Positions 1-7,771 of a stretch of DNA of 48,000 bases are shown here, piece after piece. Location: contig CAZPBC010000012.1 of assembly GCA_964584775.1 (NCBI GenBank), positions 1-48,000 on the forward strand. The letters are read 5' to 3'. Below the pieces are notes generated by a model, which saw only the letters and a program-made list of their open reading frames with translations, ran no database searches and was not told the origin of the DNA. The position numbers were made by a program, and so were the translations under genes. How positions within the stretch are numbered: the stretch's first letter is position 1; every line of letters begins with the position of its first letter. This DNA comes from CAZPBC01 sp964584775. GTDB taxonomy: Bacteria; Chlamydiota; Chlamydiia; Chlamydiales; SLFE01.

Positions 1-1214
1 CGAAAGCCTATGTCACCACAGACAACCCTGAATATGGTCAAGTGGCCGACGAAGTCGGAAAATACCTTCTTCGAGAAATGCAAGATGAAAAAGGCTATTT
101 TTATAGTGCTGAAGACTCAGAAACAGGAAATGAAGAGGGCATTTATTACACCTGGAAAGCCAGCGGCATTGAACAATACCTCAATGAAGATGCCGAAGAG
201 TTTATGGCATTGTATAATGTCTCAGAACAGGGAAACTTTAACTCGCGCAATATCCTCCACCGTAAAGAGTCTATCGACTCTTTTGCTAAGCAACGGAATC
301 TCCCCTTACAAGAATTGAAGGAGAAGATCTCCCAGCAAAAAAGCGTTTTAAGAAAAATCCGGGAAACTGGACCCCGTCCCCTAAAAGACAAAAAAGCTCT
401 GACAGCTTGGAATGGTCTCGCGATCCATTCTTTTGTCATTCTAGGCCTTGCCCTACAAAATGAGGACTATTTCCAGGCTGCTGAACGAGCCGCTGAATTT
501 GTTCTATCCACACTGGTGGTGGATGGAGCTTTAAAAAGGCGCTATATTGACGGCGAAGTCAAACACCCCGCAACTCTTGAAGATTATGCCTTTTTTATCC
601 GAGGCCTTCTCTCTCTCTTTGAGGCAGGACGAGGGACCCGCTGGTTACGTGCAGCCCTCCATTTGAATCAGCACCTTTATCACTACTTTAAAGCGGAGTC
701 GGGGGCCTTCTACCAAACAGACGGAACAGATGACACTCTTCTTCTACGCAATGTACAGTTCTCTGACGGTTCAGAACCTTCTGGAAATGCAGTACAGGCC
801 GAAAACCTCCTTCGCATCTACCAGCTGACAGCGGACCAGTCTCATTTTACCGCTGCTGTGGATGTCATCAAAGCCTCCTTCCCCTACGTTGAGGGGTACC
901 CACCAGGTTACCCCTTTCACCTCCTTCTTCTTGATCGCTTTTTTGACGATCAACAACCAACAGCCATCATTTCTCTTGTTCCTGGGGATGTAGACAAAAA
1001 GAGGATTCTTAAAGCCTTTGAAAAACGCTTCCTTCCTCACCTAGCGATCATTTGGAGAGAAGAGGATGATGAAAGCCTTTTTGAAGCGATTCCCTACACG
1101 AAAGCTCAAATTCCAGTAGATGGTGAGCCCACTCTCTATCTCTGCCGAAGAGGCACGTGTGACGCTCCGCTGATTGGAACAGAAAACATCTTAAAACGCA
1201 TTTCGGAATTTTAA
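1..1214 (+). CDS. Thioredoxin domain-containing protein, DUF255/YyaL (SPATA20) family, C-terminal part
   Basis: This is the 3' part of a gene that begins before the window: the reading frame is open from base 3 to a TAA at 1212-1214, about 403 codons. The family has an N-terminal thioredoxin-like domain, not visible here, followed by a six-hairpin glycosidase-like alpha/alpha domain. Visible hallmarks are GYFYSAEDSETGNEEGIYYT near base 105, the LTAWNGLAI motif near base 400, and SEPSGNAVQAENLLR near base 770. All match the YyaL/SPATA20 pattern. The family has no settled biochemical role; a redox or carbohydrate-related function has been suggested from its domains. An internal GTG at base 42 could mimic a start, but homologous sequence continues upstream of it, so it is not the real one. 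The family call is firm and the function unknown. Confidence 0.9.
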   Translation, partial: KAYVTTDNPEYGQVADEVGKYLLREMQDEKGYFYSAEDSETGNEEGIYYTWKASGIEQYLNEDAEEFMALYNVSEQGNFNSRNILHRKESIDSFAKQRNLPLQELKEKISQQKSVLRKIRETGPRPLKDKKALTAWNGLAIHSFVILGLALQNEDYFQAAERAAEFVLSTLVVDGALKRRYIDGEVKHPATLEDYAFFIRGLLSLFEAGRGTRWLRAALHLNQHLYHYFKAESGAFYQTDGTDDTLLLRNVQFSDGSEPSGNAVQAENLLRIYQLTADQSHFTAAVDVIKASFPYVEGYPPGYPFHLLLLDRFFDDQQPTAIISLVPGDVDKKRILKAFEKRFLPHLAIIWREEDDESLFEAIPYTKAQIPVDGEPTLYLCRRGTCDAPLIGTENILKRISEF

Positions 1215-1228
1215 AAATGGAGTCAATA

Positions 1229-1690
1229 ATGCTATTAGACAATGAAAACAGAATTAATCCCAAGCTCTACCCGATCCTGGAATATCATGGAAACGAGAAA
1301 ATCACGAACCTCAAGCTCGGGACATCTCTTGGCAGCGTCATCATTGGTGCAGCCTTTGAATCTCCGATTTGTATCATTGTCTCACTAGCGGTCTCTATTC
1401 TCGGCTTGACACACTGGGTTGTTGTAAAAACAAATGTCCTTTTTTCTGAGACAACATTGAGCAAGTATGTTTTCACTAAGTTGGCTATCAGTGCAGCAAT
1501 CACAGTCGTGACCATCGTCGCAATGGTAGGGTTATCCAACCTTTACCTGTTAACCCTTCCTGAGTTTCTTCTGTTATCAGGCATCTTTATGTCCGCCACA
1601 TGCATAGAACTCATGTACGAGGGATATCTCTACTATTACGGAACCACGTTCATGGAAGCCGCCTTAGCTCATCGAATTGGAAGTGACTAA
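1229..1690 (+). CDS. Small hypothetical membrane protein
   Basis: A protein of 153 residues that I do not recognise. I prefer the ATG at 1229 over the ATG at 1217, because a GGAG at 1219-1222 sits six bases before 1229 while nothing resembling a ribosome site precedes 1217. After a polar N-terminus there are two hydrophobic blocks, roughly residues 30-65 and 80-125, each long enough for one or two membrane helices, so three or four membrane segments are likely. A Tyr-rich stretch (GYLYYYG) follows. It starts 14 bases after the DUF255 gene and is probably co-transcribed with it. Its stop codon interlocks with the stop of the convergent acyltransferase/ligase gene (1687-1690). Confidence 0.75.
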   Translation: MLLDNENRINPKLYPILEYHGNEKITNLKLGTSLGSVIIGAAFESPICIIVSLAVSILGLTHWVVVKTNVLFSETTLSKYVFTKLAISAAITVVTIVAMVGLSNLYLLTLPEFLLLSGIFMSATCIELMYEGYLYYYGTTFMEAALAHRIGSD

Positions 1691-4398
1691 ACTAAGTGAG
1701 CTGCTTCAATAGCGCGGTAGGCAATCTTTCCTGTTCCCATCAATGGAATCTCATCGAGAAGCTTTGTCTCTGAGATCTTGACAAGGTTTGAGAAACCTGC
1801 CTCTCTCAATGCTTTATTGAGTTCCGCTGGTGTTGTCTCAAAACGCGTGAAGACATGGATGGGAGTGCGCCCTTCAGGACTTTCTTTTGCACAGACAGCT
1901 ATAGAAGGACCTTCTTCCTCTAACTTCCATCCATATTTAGGAGCCATCTGAAGGAGTGCATTCTCAATCGCAGCTAAGCTAATCATCTCTCCACCTACTT
2001 TAATGAAGCGCTTGAGGCGGCCAGAGATGGTGAGTCGACCTTTTGCATCTAGGAAACCTAAGTCTCCTGTATTGTACCATCGCTTACCTTGTAGATGTTT
2101 GAAAGGTGACTTTAAGCTTTTATCTAGATATCCATTAAAGATATTGGGCCCATGGACGAGGACCAGTCCCTCTTCATTCACACCCATCACCTCTTCCGTT
2201 TCAGGGTGAACAACTAGGATTTCAACTCCCTCAACCGGCTGACCCACTCCAACAGGGTTCACACCTGGACGATTTAGAGTCAAGACGGGAGAACACTCCG
2301 TGATCCCATATCCCTCTTTGAAGATATCAGGTAGCCCATGTCTTTTGATTAACTCATACAACTCTGGAGGAGCTTTTTCAGCTCCTGAAACCACCCAACG
2401 TAGCGATTGGAGCTGTGAACTCTCTGCCATCTTCAACATCCCCTTCAAGAAAGAGGGAGCTCCACAAACGATTGTCGCTTTCCATTTTTCGACACCGTTT
2501 GCCATTCCCAACCCATTCGTAGGAATCGGATAGTAGGCCACACGCATTCCGCTGAGTAGCTCGAGGAAAATCCCCGCTGTCAGCCCGAACGAGTGGAAAG
2601 GAGGAAGGACGGAAAAGAAGACATCATCAGAATAGATATCGACCGTCTTAAAAACCGAACGGACATTTGAAATCAGATTCTTATGGCTTAAAGGAACTCC
2701 CTTAGGTGCAGCTTCGGTCCCGCTCGTAAACAGAACCACAGCTGGATCATTTTCATCAATCTGATCGAGATGGAGTTTCTTCAAGATGGTTTTGGGACTT
2801 TTCTTGGACAAGAAGAGTGCACTGAGCTTCTGAGGAAGTGTGATTTCCCGTCGAAGATCTTCCAGCATGACAAGCTGATCATCGATGCATGTTAAATCGA
2901 CGTTATTCAATCGGTCAATGAAGGCCCATGAGCTCAAAACGGTTTGAATTTCCGCTGCCTCCATCACAGACTGAAGGTGTCTTGGCCCTACAGTCCAGTT
3001 GATCATCACTGGCACTTTACCCGCTAGCTGCGTTGCAAGAACCGCAAGGGTTGCCCCCACACTTGCAGGAAGCATGATACCGATGTGGTTACCAGGCATT
3101 TTTCGGATGTGCTTTGAGAGGAGAATCGCCCCTAACAAAACACGGTCATACTTGAGCACTCCGGAGCGATCATCTCCACAAGCCACCTGTTTGAAGTGAG
3201 CTTTTGCATTGTTCAAGAAAACTTCAGGAATCGTCTTCCCCTCTGCTAAGTCAATCACTTTTTTAGGAATTGGGGTGCTCCAAGCTGAGAGATCATGGGT
3301 AGGTGCTTCTTCATCAGCTACCACAATCTGCCCCGATGCAATGGCATAGGTTCGAGCAATAGACGAGAGTTCTACAACAGGAACGCCGCGCACATTGAAT
3401 TCTTCTTCAATAAAAAGGACCAACTCAGCCAAGTCTAATGAATCGAGTCCGAGATCACGCGAGATGACCATCGTGTCTTTGATTTTTTCTGGGGGAACTT
3501 CAGCAATCTCAGCAAATTTATTCCGGATCTTATCTTTGATTTCAGCTGGAATTTTGTCGAGGTTGATCTCAGGATCGAGCTCTTCCTCCTCAGGAGGCAT
3601 CGGCTCTAAGATATCCTTGCCCCAGATACTGTAAGAGACCTGTTTTAGAGGCTCTCCAATCACGTCAGATTTTGGGTCTCGAAGTCCTTCAGGGCGGTTG
3701 TACCACTCTTCCAAATAACGGTTGATCTCCATACGATTTCCATTCCTTGGGAAATCCTCAGGAGCCACTTTAAACTCCAGTTCGATGTCTCTTCGAGGGT
3801 TGAAAAAGATCAGATTTTTGAGAGACTTGAAAATTCCCCTCTTGATCGTCGGGAAAAAGGGTGGAGATTTACCCGTATACGCTTTAGAAAAGCTACTCCC
3901 CCAAAAACCTACGGAGCGGACCAGAACAATATTGATGTCTGGATTTTCACTAATGACCTTATGGGCACCTGACGCGCCGCCAACAAACTCATATCCCGTG
4001 TCTTTGAGGCGTCCTGAAGGATACAAGAGGAAATTTTCTCCGCGTTTGAGGCCTGCAACGACCTCTTCAAGCGCCTTTTCGCTCCGTCTGCGTTTGATGG
4101 AGTTCGAAGAGACTTCATTATTTGGAACGGGAATGGCGTTCACACGCTTCATTACAGAGTGAACAAGAGGAGCGTAATACATGTACTCGATAATGAGTGG
4201 GCGCACGGGAAATCTTGCCCAGATGGATTTCACAACGCTGAGTGGATCCACTCCCATAGCGGGGTGGTTGGGGAGAAAAAGAATTCCACCGGGTCGCTTC
4301 AAATTCTCCTTATTGAGCTCTTTCAGTCCTTTGACACGAATACGGTAACGGAACCAGAGGGCAAAGCTCACAAAAACACGTAAAAACCATAGCAACAT
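1687..4398 (-). CDS. Three-domain acyltransferase / acyl carrier / acyl-ACP ligase (Aas-like)
   Basis: A 903-residue fusion likely to activate free fatty acids and move them into phospholipids at the membrane. Residues 1-25 are hydrophobic. Residues about 35-235 are a PlsC-type acyltransferase, with NHPAMGVDP (His45, Asp51) and the block LLYPSGRLKD near 125. The usual spacing is H-x4-D; here five residues separate His and Asp. Residues about 283-355 look like an acyl carrier domain with DLGLDSLDL, Ser320 being the expected phosphopantetheine site. Residues about 380-903 are an AMP-forming ligase: P-loop FTSGTEAAPKG (557-567), YGITE (697-701), YNTGD (775-779) and catalytic Lys891 in MGTGK. E. 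coli Aas joins acyltransferase and ligase but has no ACP between them. Last gene of the marC-marC-truA run, 28 bases after truA. The free-fatty-acid substrate is inferred. Confidence 0.9.
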   Translation of the reverse strand: MLLWFLRVFVSFALWFRYRIRVKGLKELNKENLKRPGGILFLPNHPAMGVDPLSVVKSIWARFPVRPLIIEYMYYAPLVHSVMKRVNAIPVPNNEVSSNSIKRRRSEKALEEVVAGLKRGENFLLYPSGRLKDTGYEFVGGASGAHKVISENPDINIVLVRSVGFWGSSFSKAYTGKSPPFFPTIKRGIFKSLKNLIFFNPRRDIELEFKVAPEDFPRNGNRMEINRYLEEWYNRPEGLRDPKSDVIGEPLKQVSYSIWGKDILEPMPPEEEELDPEINLDKIPAEIKDKIRNKFAEIAEVPPEKIKDTMVISRDLGLDSLDLAELVLFIEEEFNVRGVPVVELSSIARTYAIASGQIVVADEEAPTHDLSAWSTPIPKKVIDLAEGKTIPEVFLNNAKAHFKQVACGDDRSGVLKYDRVLLGAILLSKHIRKMPGNHIGIMLPASVGATLAVLATQLAGKVPVMINWTVGPRHLQSVMEAAEIQTVLSSWAFIDRLNNVDLTCIDDQLVMLEDLRREITLPQKLSALFLSKKSPKTILKKLHLDQIDENDPAVVLFTSGTEAAPKGVPLSHKNLISNVRSVFKTVDIYSDDVFFSVLPPFHSFGLTAGIFLELLSGMRVAYYPIPTNGLGMANGVEKWKATIVCGAPSFLKGMLKMAESSQLQSLRWVVSGAEKAPPELYELIKRHGLPDIFKEGYGITECSPVLTLNRPGVNPVGVGQPVEGVEILVVHPETEEVMGVNEEGLVLVHGPNIFNGYLDKSLKSPFKHLQGKRWYNTGDLGFLDAKGRLTISGRLKRFIKVGGEMISLAAIENALLQMAPKYGWKLEEEGPSIAVCAKESPEGRTPIHVFTRFETTPAELNKALREAGFSNLVKISETKLLDEIPLMGTGKIAYRAIEAAHLV

Positions 4399-4426
4399 AA
4401 ATCCATTCCTTTTTCTAATTATACTA

Positions 4427-5173
4427 TCACGAATAAGAAACTTTATAAAGGGTCAATCCCTTTGCAGGGGCTGTCATTCCCGATTCTGTGCGGTCTTGAG
4501 AGGCTAGAACCTCCTTTACCTGTTGAGGAGAGATTTTCTTTCTCCCAACAGCGACTAGTAAGCCTACCATGTTTCGAGCCATCCGGTAGAGAAAGCGGTC
4601 CGCTTGGATACGGATGAGTAGGCCCCCTCTTCGCTCTTCGATCTCAGTGGAATGGACAGTGCGGATCGTCTCCTTCTCTTCCCGATCAGCTGAGACGTTT
4701 CTTAGCGCTTTAAAATCCTGATTTCCAATGAGGTAAGAACATGCTTTTCTCATCGATTTTAGATCAAGACTCTGAGGGTGATGCCACGCTGTCCGCCGTT
4801 CATGAGGAGATTGAAAATTTCCTAGTGAAATGTGGTAGTGATACTCTTTTCTCTTCGCGTCGAGTGTCGGGTGGAACGTCTCTGCAACCTGCTCACCTCG
4901 AAGGACTCGGATATCGTCCGGCAGGATTCGGTTGAGCGTATAGCAAAGGTGCTCTACCGAGTAGCGCTCACTGGGAGGATGAAAGTTCACCACTTGACCC
5001 TCAGCGTGCACTCCTCTGTCGGTTCGGCTCGCCGCTTGAAGTTTTGGGGTCGTCTGGTACAGTGTTTGCAGTGCTGTTTCCAGAGAACCTTCCACACTCC
5101 TCCCCTCTTCACTCTTCTGCCAACCGAAGAGTTCGGTCCCATCATAAGCAAGGATCAGCTTGAAGTTCGCCAC
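4427..5173 (-). CDS. truA: tRNA pseudouridine(38-40) synthase
   Basis: TruA converts uridines 38, 39 and 40 in the anticodon arm of many tRNAs to pseudouridine. The 248-residue length is normal for the family. The catalytic aspartate lies in ASRTDRGVHAEGQVV (about residues 47-61), and FLYRMARNMVG near residue 200 is the conserved C-terminal motif. The start is a GTG at 5173; a GAGGG stands about 11 bases upstream. It lies between a MarC gene (22-base gap) and the acyltransferase/ligase gene (28-base gap), all on the minus strand, so it is probably transcribed with them. Confidence 0.96.
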   Translation of the reverse strand: MANFKLILAYDGTELFGWQKSEEGRSVEGSLETALQTLYQTTPKLQAASRTDRGVHAEGQVVNFHPPSERYSVEHLCYTLNRILPDDIRVLRGEQVAETFHPTLDAKRKEYHYHISLGNFQSPHERRTAWHHPQSLDLKSMRKACSYLIGNQDFKALRNVSADREEKETIRTVHSTEIEERRGGLLIRIQADRFLYRMARNMVGLLVAVGRKKISPQQVKEVLASQDRTESGMTAPAKGLTLYKVSYS

Positions 5174-5195
5174 AGAAATATTAACCCTCGAACTT

Positions 5196-5795
5196 TTAAC
5201 CCTGGACTTGGGAAATCATCTGTTGAACCCCTTCCAAAAACCGCTGAATGGAGAGAAGGATGAGGATCATTCCCATCACCTTCTCTATCGCCATCAACCC
5301 GTTTTTTCCAAGAGTTCTCAGTAAAAACTTGGAGGAGACGAGGACAAGACTAGCGATGGTCCAGGCGATGAGAATCGCTAGGAACGTCATCACTCCAAAC
5401 TGATGTGAGAAAAGCATGATCGTGGCTAAAAGTGCTGGTCCTGCGATCAATGGAATCGCCAATGGTACAATAAATGGATCTAGGTCACGGTGAGCCGACA
5501 AACGGTTGATTTTTGGTTTAGGGAAAAGCACCTTGATCGCTGCCAAGAAAAGGATCACCCCTGAGGTGATACTCACAGTCGCATCAGAAACGGATAGCGT
5601 ATCAAGAATCCAGTCGCCGATGAGATAAAAGAAGATCATCACCCCTAAAGCAATAAACATCTCCCTAACCACGACAAAGCGTTGTTGGCTATGTGGAACA
5701 GACTCAAGCACACTTAAAAAATAGGCCACATTTCCTAAGGGATCCATGATCAAAAAGAAGATCACACACATTGAAACAAGGGAAAGACTATCCAT
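5196..5795 (-). CDS. MarC family integral membrane protein (first copy)
   Basis: A 199-residue MarC/UPF0056 protein with about six hydrophobic helices. The family signature appears as MDPLGNVAYFLSVL near the N-terminus and PLAIPLIAGPALLATIML in the middle. MarC was once linked to multiple antibiotic resistance, but that role has not held up and the substrate is unknown. The ATG at 5795 lies three bases after the stop of a second MarC gene. The two proteins are recognisable paralogues with the same C-terminal pattern (MGMILILLSIQRFLEG here, MGMILMLISIEMIVQA in the other), so they could form a hetero-oligomer. Upstream gene of truA. Confidence 0.9.
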   Translation of the reverse strand: MDSLSLVSMCVIFFLIMDPLGNVAYFLSVLESVPHSQQRFVVVREMFIALGVMIFFYLIGDWILDTLSVSDATVSITSGVILFLAAIKVLFPKPKINRLSAHRDLDPFIVPLAIPLIAGPALLATIMLFSHQFGVMTFLAILIAWTIASLVLVSSKFLLRTLGKNGLMAIEKVMGMILILLSIQRFLEGVQQMISQVQG

Positions 5796-5798
5796 TTT

Positions 5799-6416
5799 TT
5801 ATGACTCCATAAAAGTGTAGGTTGCTTGAACAATCATTTCGATAGAGATGAGCATCAAAATCATTCCCATCAGTTGTTCGAGAGCGATCAGTCCACGGCG
5901 TTTTAGTAAAAACTGTAGGTAGGGAGCGATATAGAGAGCTAGCGTGACACCGACCCAGCAGAGCAGAATAGAGAGAGTGACCGTCAATGGGTTTTCGTAT
6001 TGCTGAGAAAAGATCATAATGGTGGTCATCACTCCCGGGCCCGTAATAAGAGGGGTTGCAATGGGAACAAAAAAGGGTTCTTTGTCGACCGCCTCAGAAC
6101 CCTCATCATGACGAGGGAAAATCATATAAAGCGCGACGAGAAAAAGCAGGATTCCACCAGTGTAGGTCAGTGAATAGTCTTTCACAGCGATCAGATCAAG
6201 AAAGAGTGCACCAAAATACTGAAAAAAGAGTGCCAGGAGGAGGGCCAAAAAGGCTTCTTGCAGCATCAGACGCTTTTGCCTTTTAAAATCAAAATTTTTG
6301 ATTAAAGCAATGATGATCGGGCTATTTCCTAAAGGATTCGCCACAATAAAGAGAGTTAATGCAAGCGTTAAAATTTCCACAGGCGCTATATTAGACGATA
6401 AAACAATAGAAATCAA
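5799..6416 (-). CDS. MarC family integral membrane protein (second copy)
   Basis: A 205-residue MarC/UPF0056 protein, paralogue of the gene immediately downstream. Motifs are VANPLGNSPIIIAL, PIATPLITGPGVMTTIMI and a C-terminal MGMILMLISIEM. About six membrane helices are expected. The first possible start is a TTG at 6416; a GTG twelve codons further in is an alternative, and neither has a good ribosome site. With the TTG start, its first base coincides with the first base of the divergent phosphoesterase gene, leaving no intergenic DNA; this makes the start uncertain. First gene of the probable marC-marC-truA-ligase operon. Confidence 0.85.
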   Translation of the reverse strand: MISIVLSSNIAPVEILTLALTLFIVANPLGNSPIIIALIKNFDFKRQKRLMLQEAFLALLLALFFQYFGALFLDLIAVKDYSLTYTGGILLFLVALYMIFPRHDEGSEAVDKEPFFVPIATPLITGPGVMTTIMIFSQQYENPLTVTLSILLCWVGVTLALYIAPYLQFLLKRRGLIALEQLMGMILMLISIEMIVQATYTFMES

Positions 6417-7210
6417 TGGATATGCGCCTAGGCTGGGTCACCGATCTACACCTCAATGATCAATCTAACTCTCTAAGAAAGAAATTTATAGAGAACCTCT
6501 TGAAGCTGCAGTTAGAAGCGCTTCTCATCACAGGAGATCTCTTTGAGGGCGAGGGTTATCTTGCGGATCTAAAAGAACTTGCGGAAACTCTATCCCTTCC
6601 CCTCTATTTTGTGCTAGGCAACCACGACTACTATCAAACCTCCATCCGGAAAAGACGCGAAGAAGTCCAGAAACTCAACCACCCTCTCCTCCACTTCCTC
6701 ACCGATGAATCCCCCTGCCTACTAACGAAATCAGTCGCTCTTACAGGCCACGACGGTTGGGCGGATGCAACTGTCGGCAACTTCCTCGGCTCAACCATCC
6801 GCCTGCGCGATTATAAAGAAATCGAAGAGTTGCAAAATCTCTCACCCAATGATCTCAAAGAACAGTTGCACTTACTGGGAAAAGAAGCTGCTGCTTCCTT
6901 AAAAGCAAAGATTGAAGAAGCCTTTGAGCAGGCTGACACTCTCATCCTCGCGATGCACTCTCCCCCCTTTGTAGAAGCGTGTCGTTACGGAGAAAAAGTG
7001 GCTGACGAAGAGTGGGCTCCCCACTTTGTCTCAGGTCAAGTGGGAGAGATGCTCCTCGCGCTTTTCAGAAAATACCCTCAAAAAAGAGCAACCCTTTTTG
7101 CAGGCCACTGCCATAACAAAGCCCACTACCAGCCCCTAGACAATCTCACCGTCTACACAGGAGAGGGACTGAGTGAAGACCATCTCATCGAAAAAATTCT
7201 AGTTGTTTGA
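6416..7210 (+). CDS. Calcineurin-like metallophosphoesterase
   Basis: A 264-residue cytoplasmic protein with the five metal-binding blocks of the calcineurin-like fold: TDLHLND (residues 9-15), ITGDLFEG (about 39-46), LGNHDYY (about 67-73), AMHSPPF (about 181) and FAGHCHNKAHY (about 229-239). Together they coordinate two metal ions for phosphoester hydrolysis. The substrate cannot be read from sequence. ATGs at 6416 and 6422 are both possible; neither has a strong ribosome site. The gene is divergent from the marC operon with no spacer, and its 3' end overlaps the convergent histidine phosphatase gene by 12 bases. Confidence 0.93.
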   Translation: MDMRLGWVTDLHLNDQSNSLRKKFIENLLKLQLEALLITGDLFEGEGYLADLKELAETLSLPLYFVLGNHDYYQTSIRKRREEVQKLNHPLLHFLTDESPCLLTKSVALTGHDGWADATVGNFLGSTIRLRDYKEIEELQNLSPNDLKEQLHLLGKEAAASLKAKIEEAFEQADTLILAMHSPPFVEACRYGEKVADEEWAPHFVSGQVGEMLLALFRKYPQKRATLFAGHCHNKAHYQPLDNLTVYTGEGLSEDHLIEKILVV

Positions 7211-7771
7211 ATTCCAAAGAAAGAGTGCGGGATGTTCGCGCTCATACCCCATGATGGAAATAGATGCCGTTGAGAGGAGTAGAGACGCTCCCTTTTCAGC
7301 AGGTAGCCCAATCCACCTAGCACCGATGACGCGGCCGATGTGACCGCTGGTAAAAATCGCGACTGTTCCTTCGATAGTCCGCAGTTTTTCAATCAATCGA
7401 TCCGTCCGCTCTTCGACATCTCTGACTGACTCTCCCCCCTTCGCGCCGTGAGTGAAAATCCCCCAGCCAGGAACCGTTTCTCGTATTTGAGGAGTGGTGA
7501 GCCCCTCATACTCGCCGTAATTCCACTCTGTGAGCTCCGGGCACTCTTCTGCACCCTCTAAAAAACCTGCGATCTCACAGGTCTCTTTCGCTCTTTTCAG
7601 GGGGCTGACAAAGACTTTGGCAAAGTCCTCTCCATTCAGCTTTCCAGAGAGGTGCTTTGCCTGCTCGACCCCTTCGGAGGTGAGGGAGAGGTCGGTAAAG
7701 CTCGTATGTTGCTTTGAGGCCGTCCACTCCGTCTCGCCATGGCGGACCATCACAACCCGTGTCTTTGTCAT
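7199..7771 (-). CDS. Histidine phosphatase (phosphoglycerate mutase/GpmB-like) family protein
   Basis: A 190-residue member of the histidine phosphatase superfamily. VMVRHGETEW (residues 7-16) carries the phospho-accepting His11. FVSPLKRAKETCEIA is the second conserved arginine block, and FTSGHIGRVIGARW supplies the second active-site histidine. The family covers phosphoglycerate mutases, alpha-ribazole phosphatase and broad-specificity phosphatases, and sequence alone does not decide. Its ATG overlaps the fadJ stop as ATGA (7768-7771), so it is translationally coupled as the last gene of the beta-oxidation operon. That position suggests, but does not show, a metabolic link to fatty acid or carbohydrate use. 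Confidence 0.93.
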   Translation of the reverse strand: MTKTRVVMVRHGETEWTASKQHTSFTDLSLTSEGVEQAKHLSGKLNGEDFAKVFVSPLKRAKETCEIAGFLEGAEECPELTEWNYGEYEGLTTPQIRETVPGWGIFTHGAKGGESVRDVEERTDRLIEKLRTIEGTVAIFTSGHIGRVIGARWIGLPAEKGASLLLSTASISIMGYEREHPALFLWNSNN

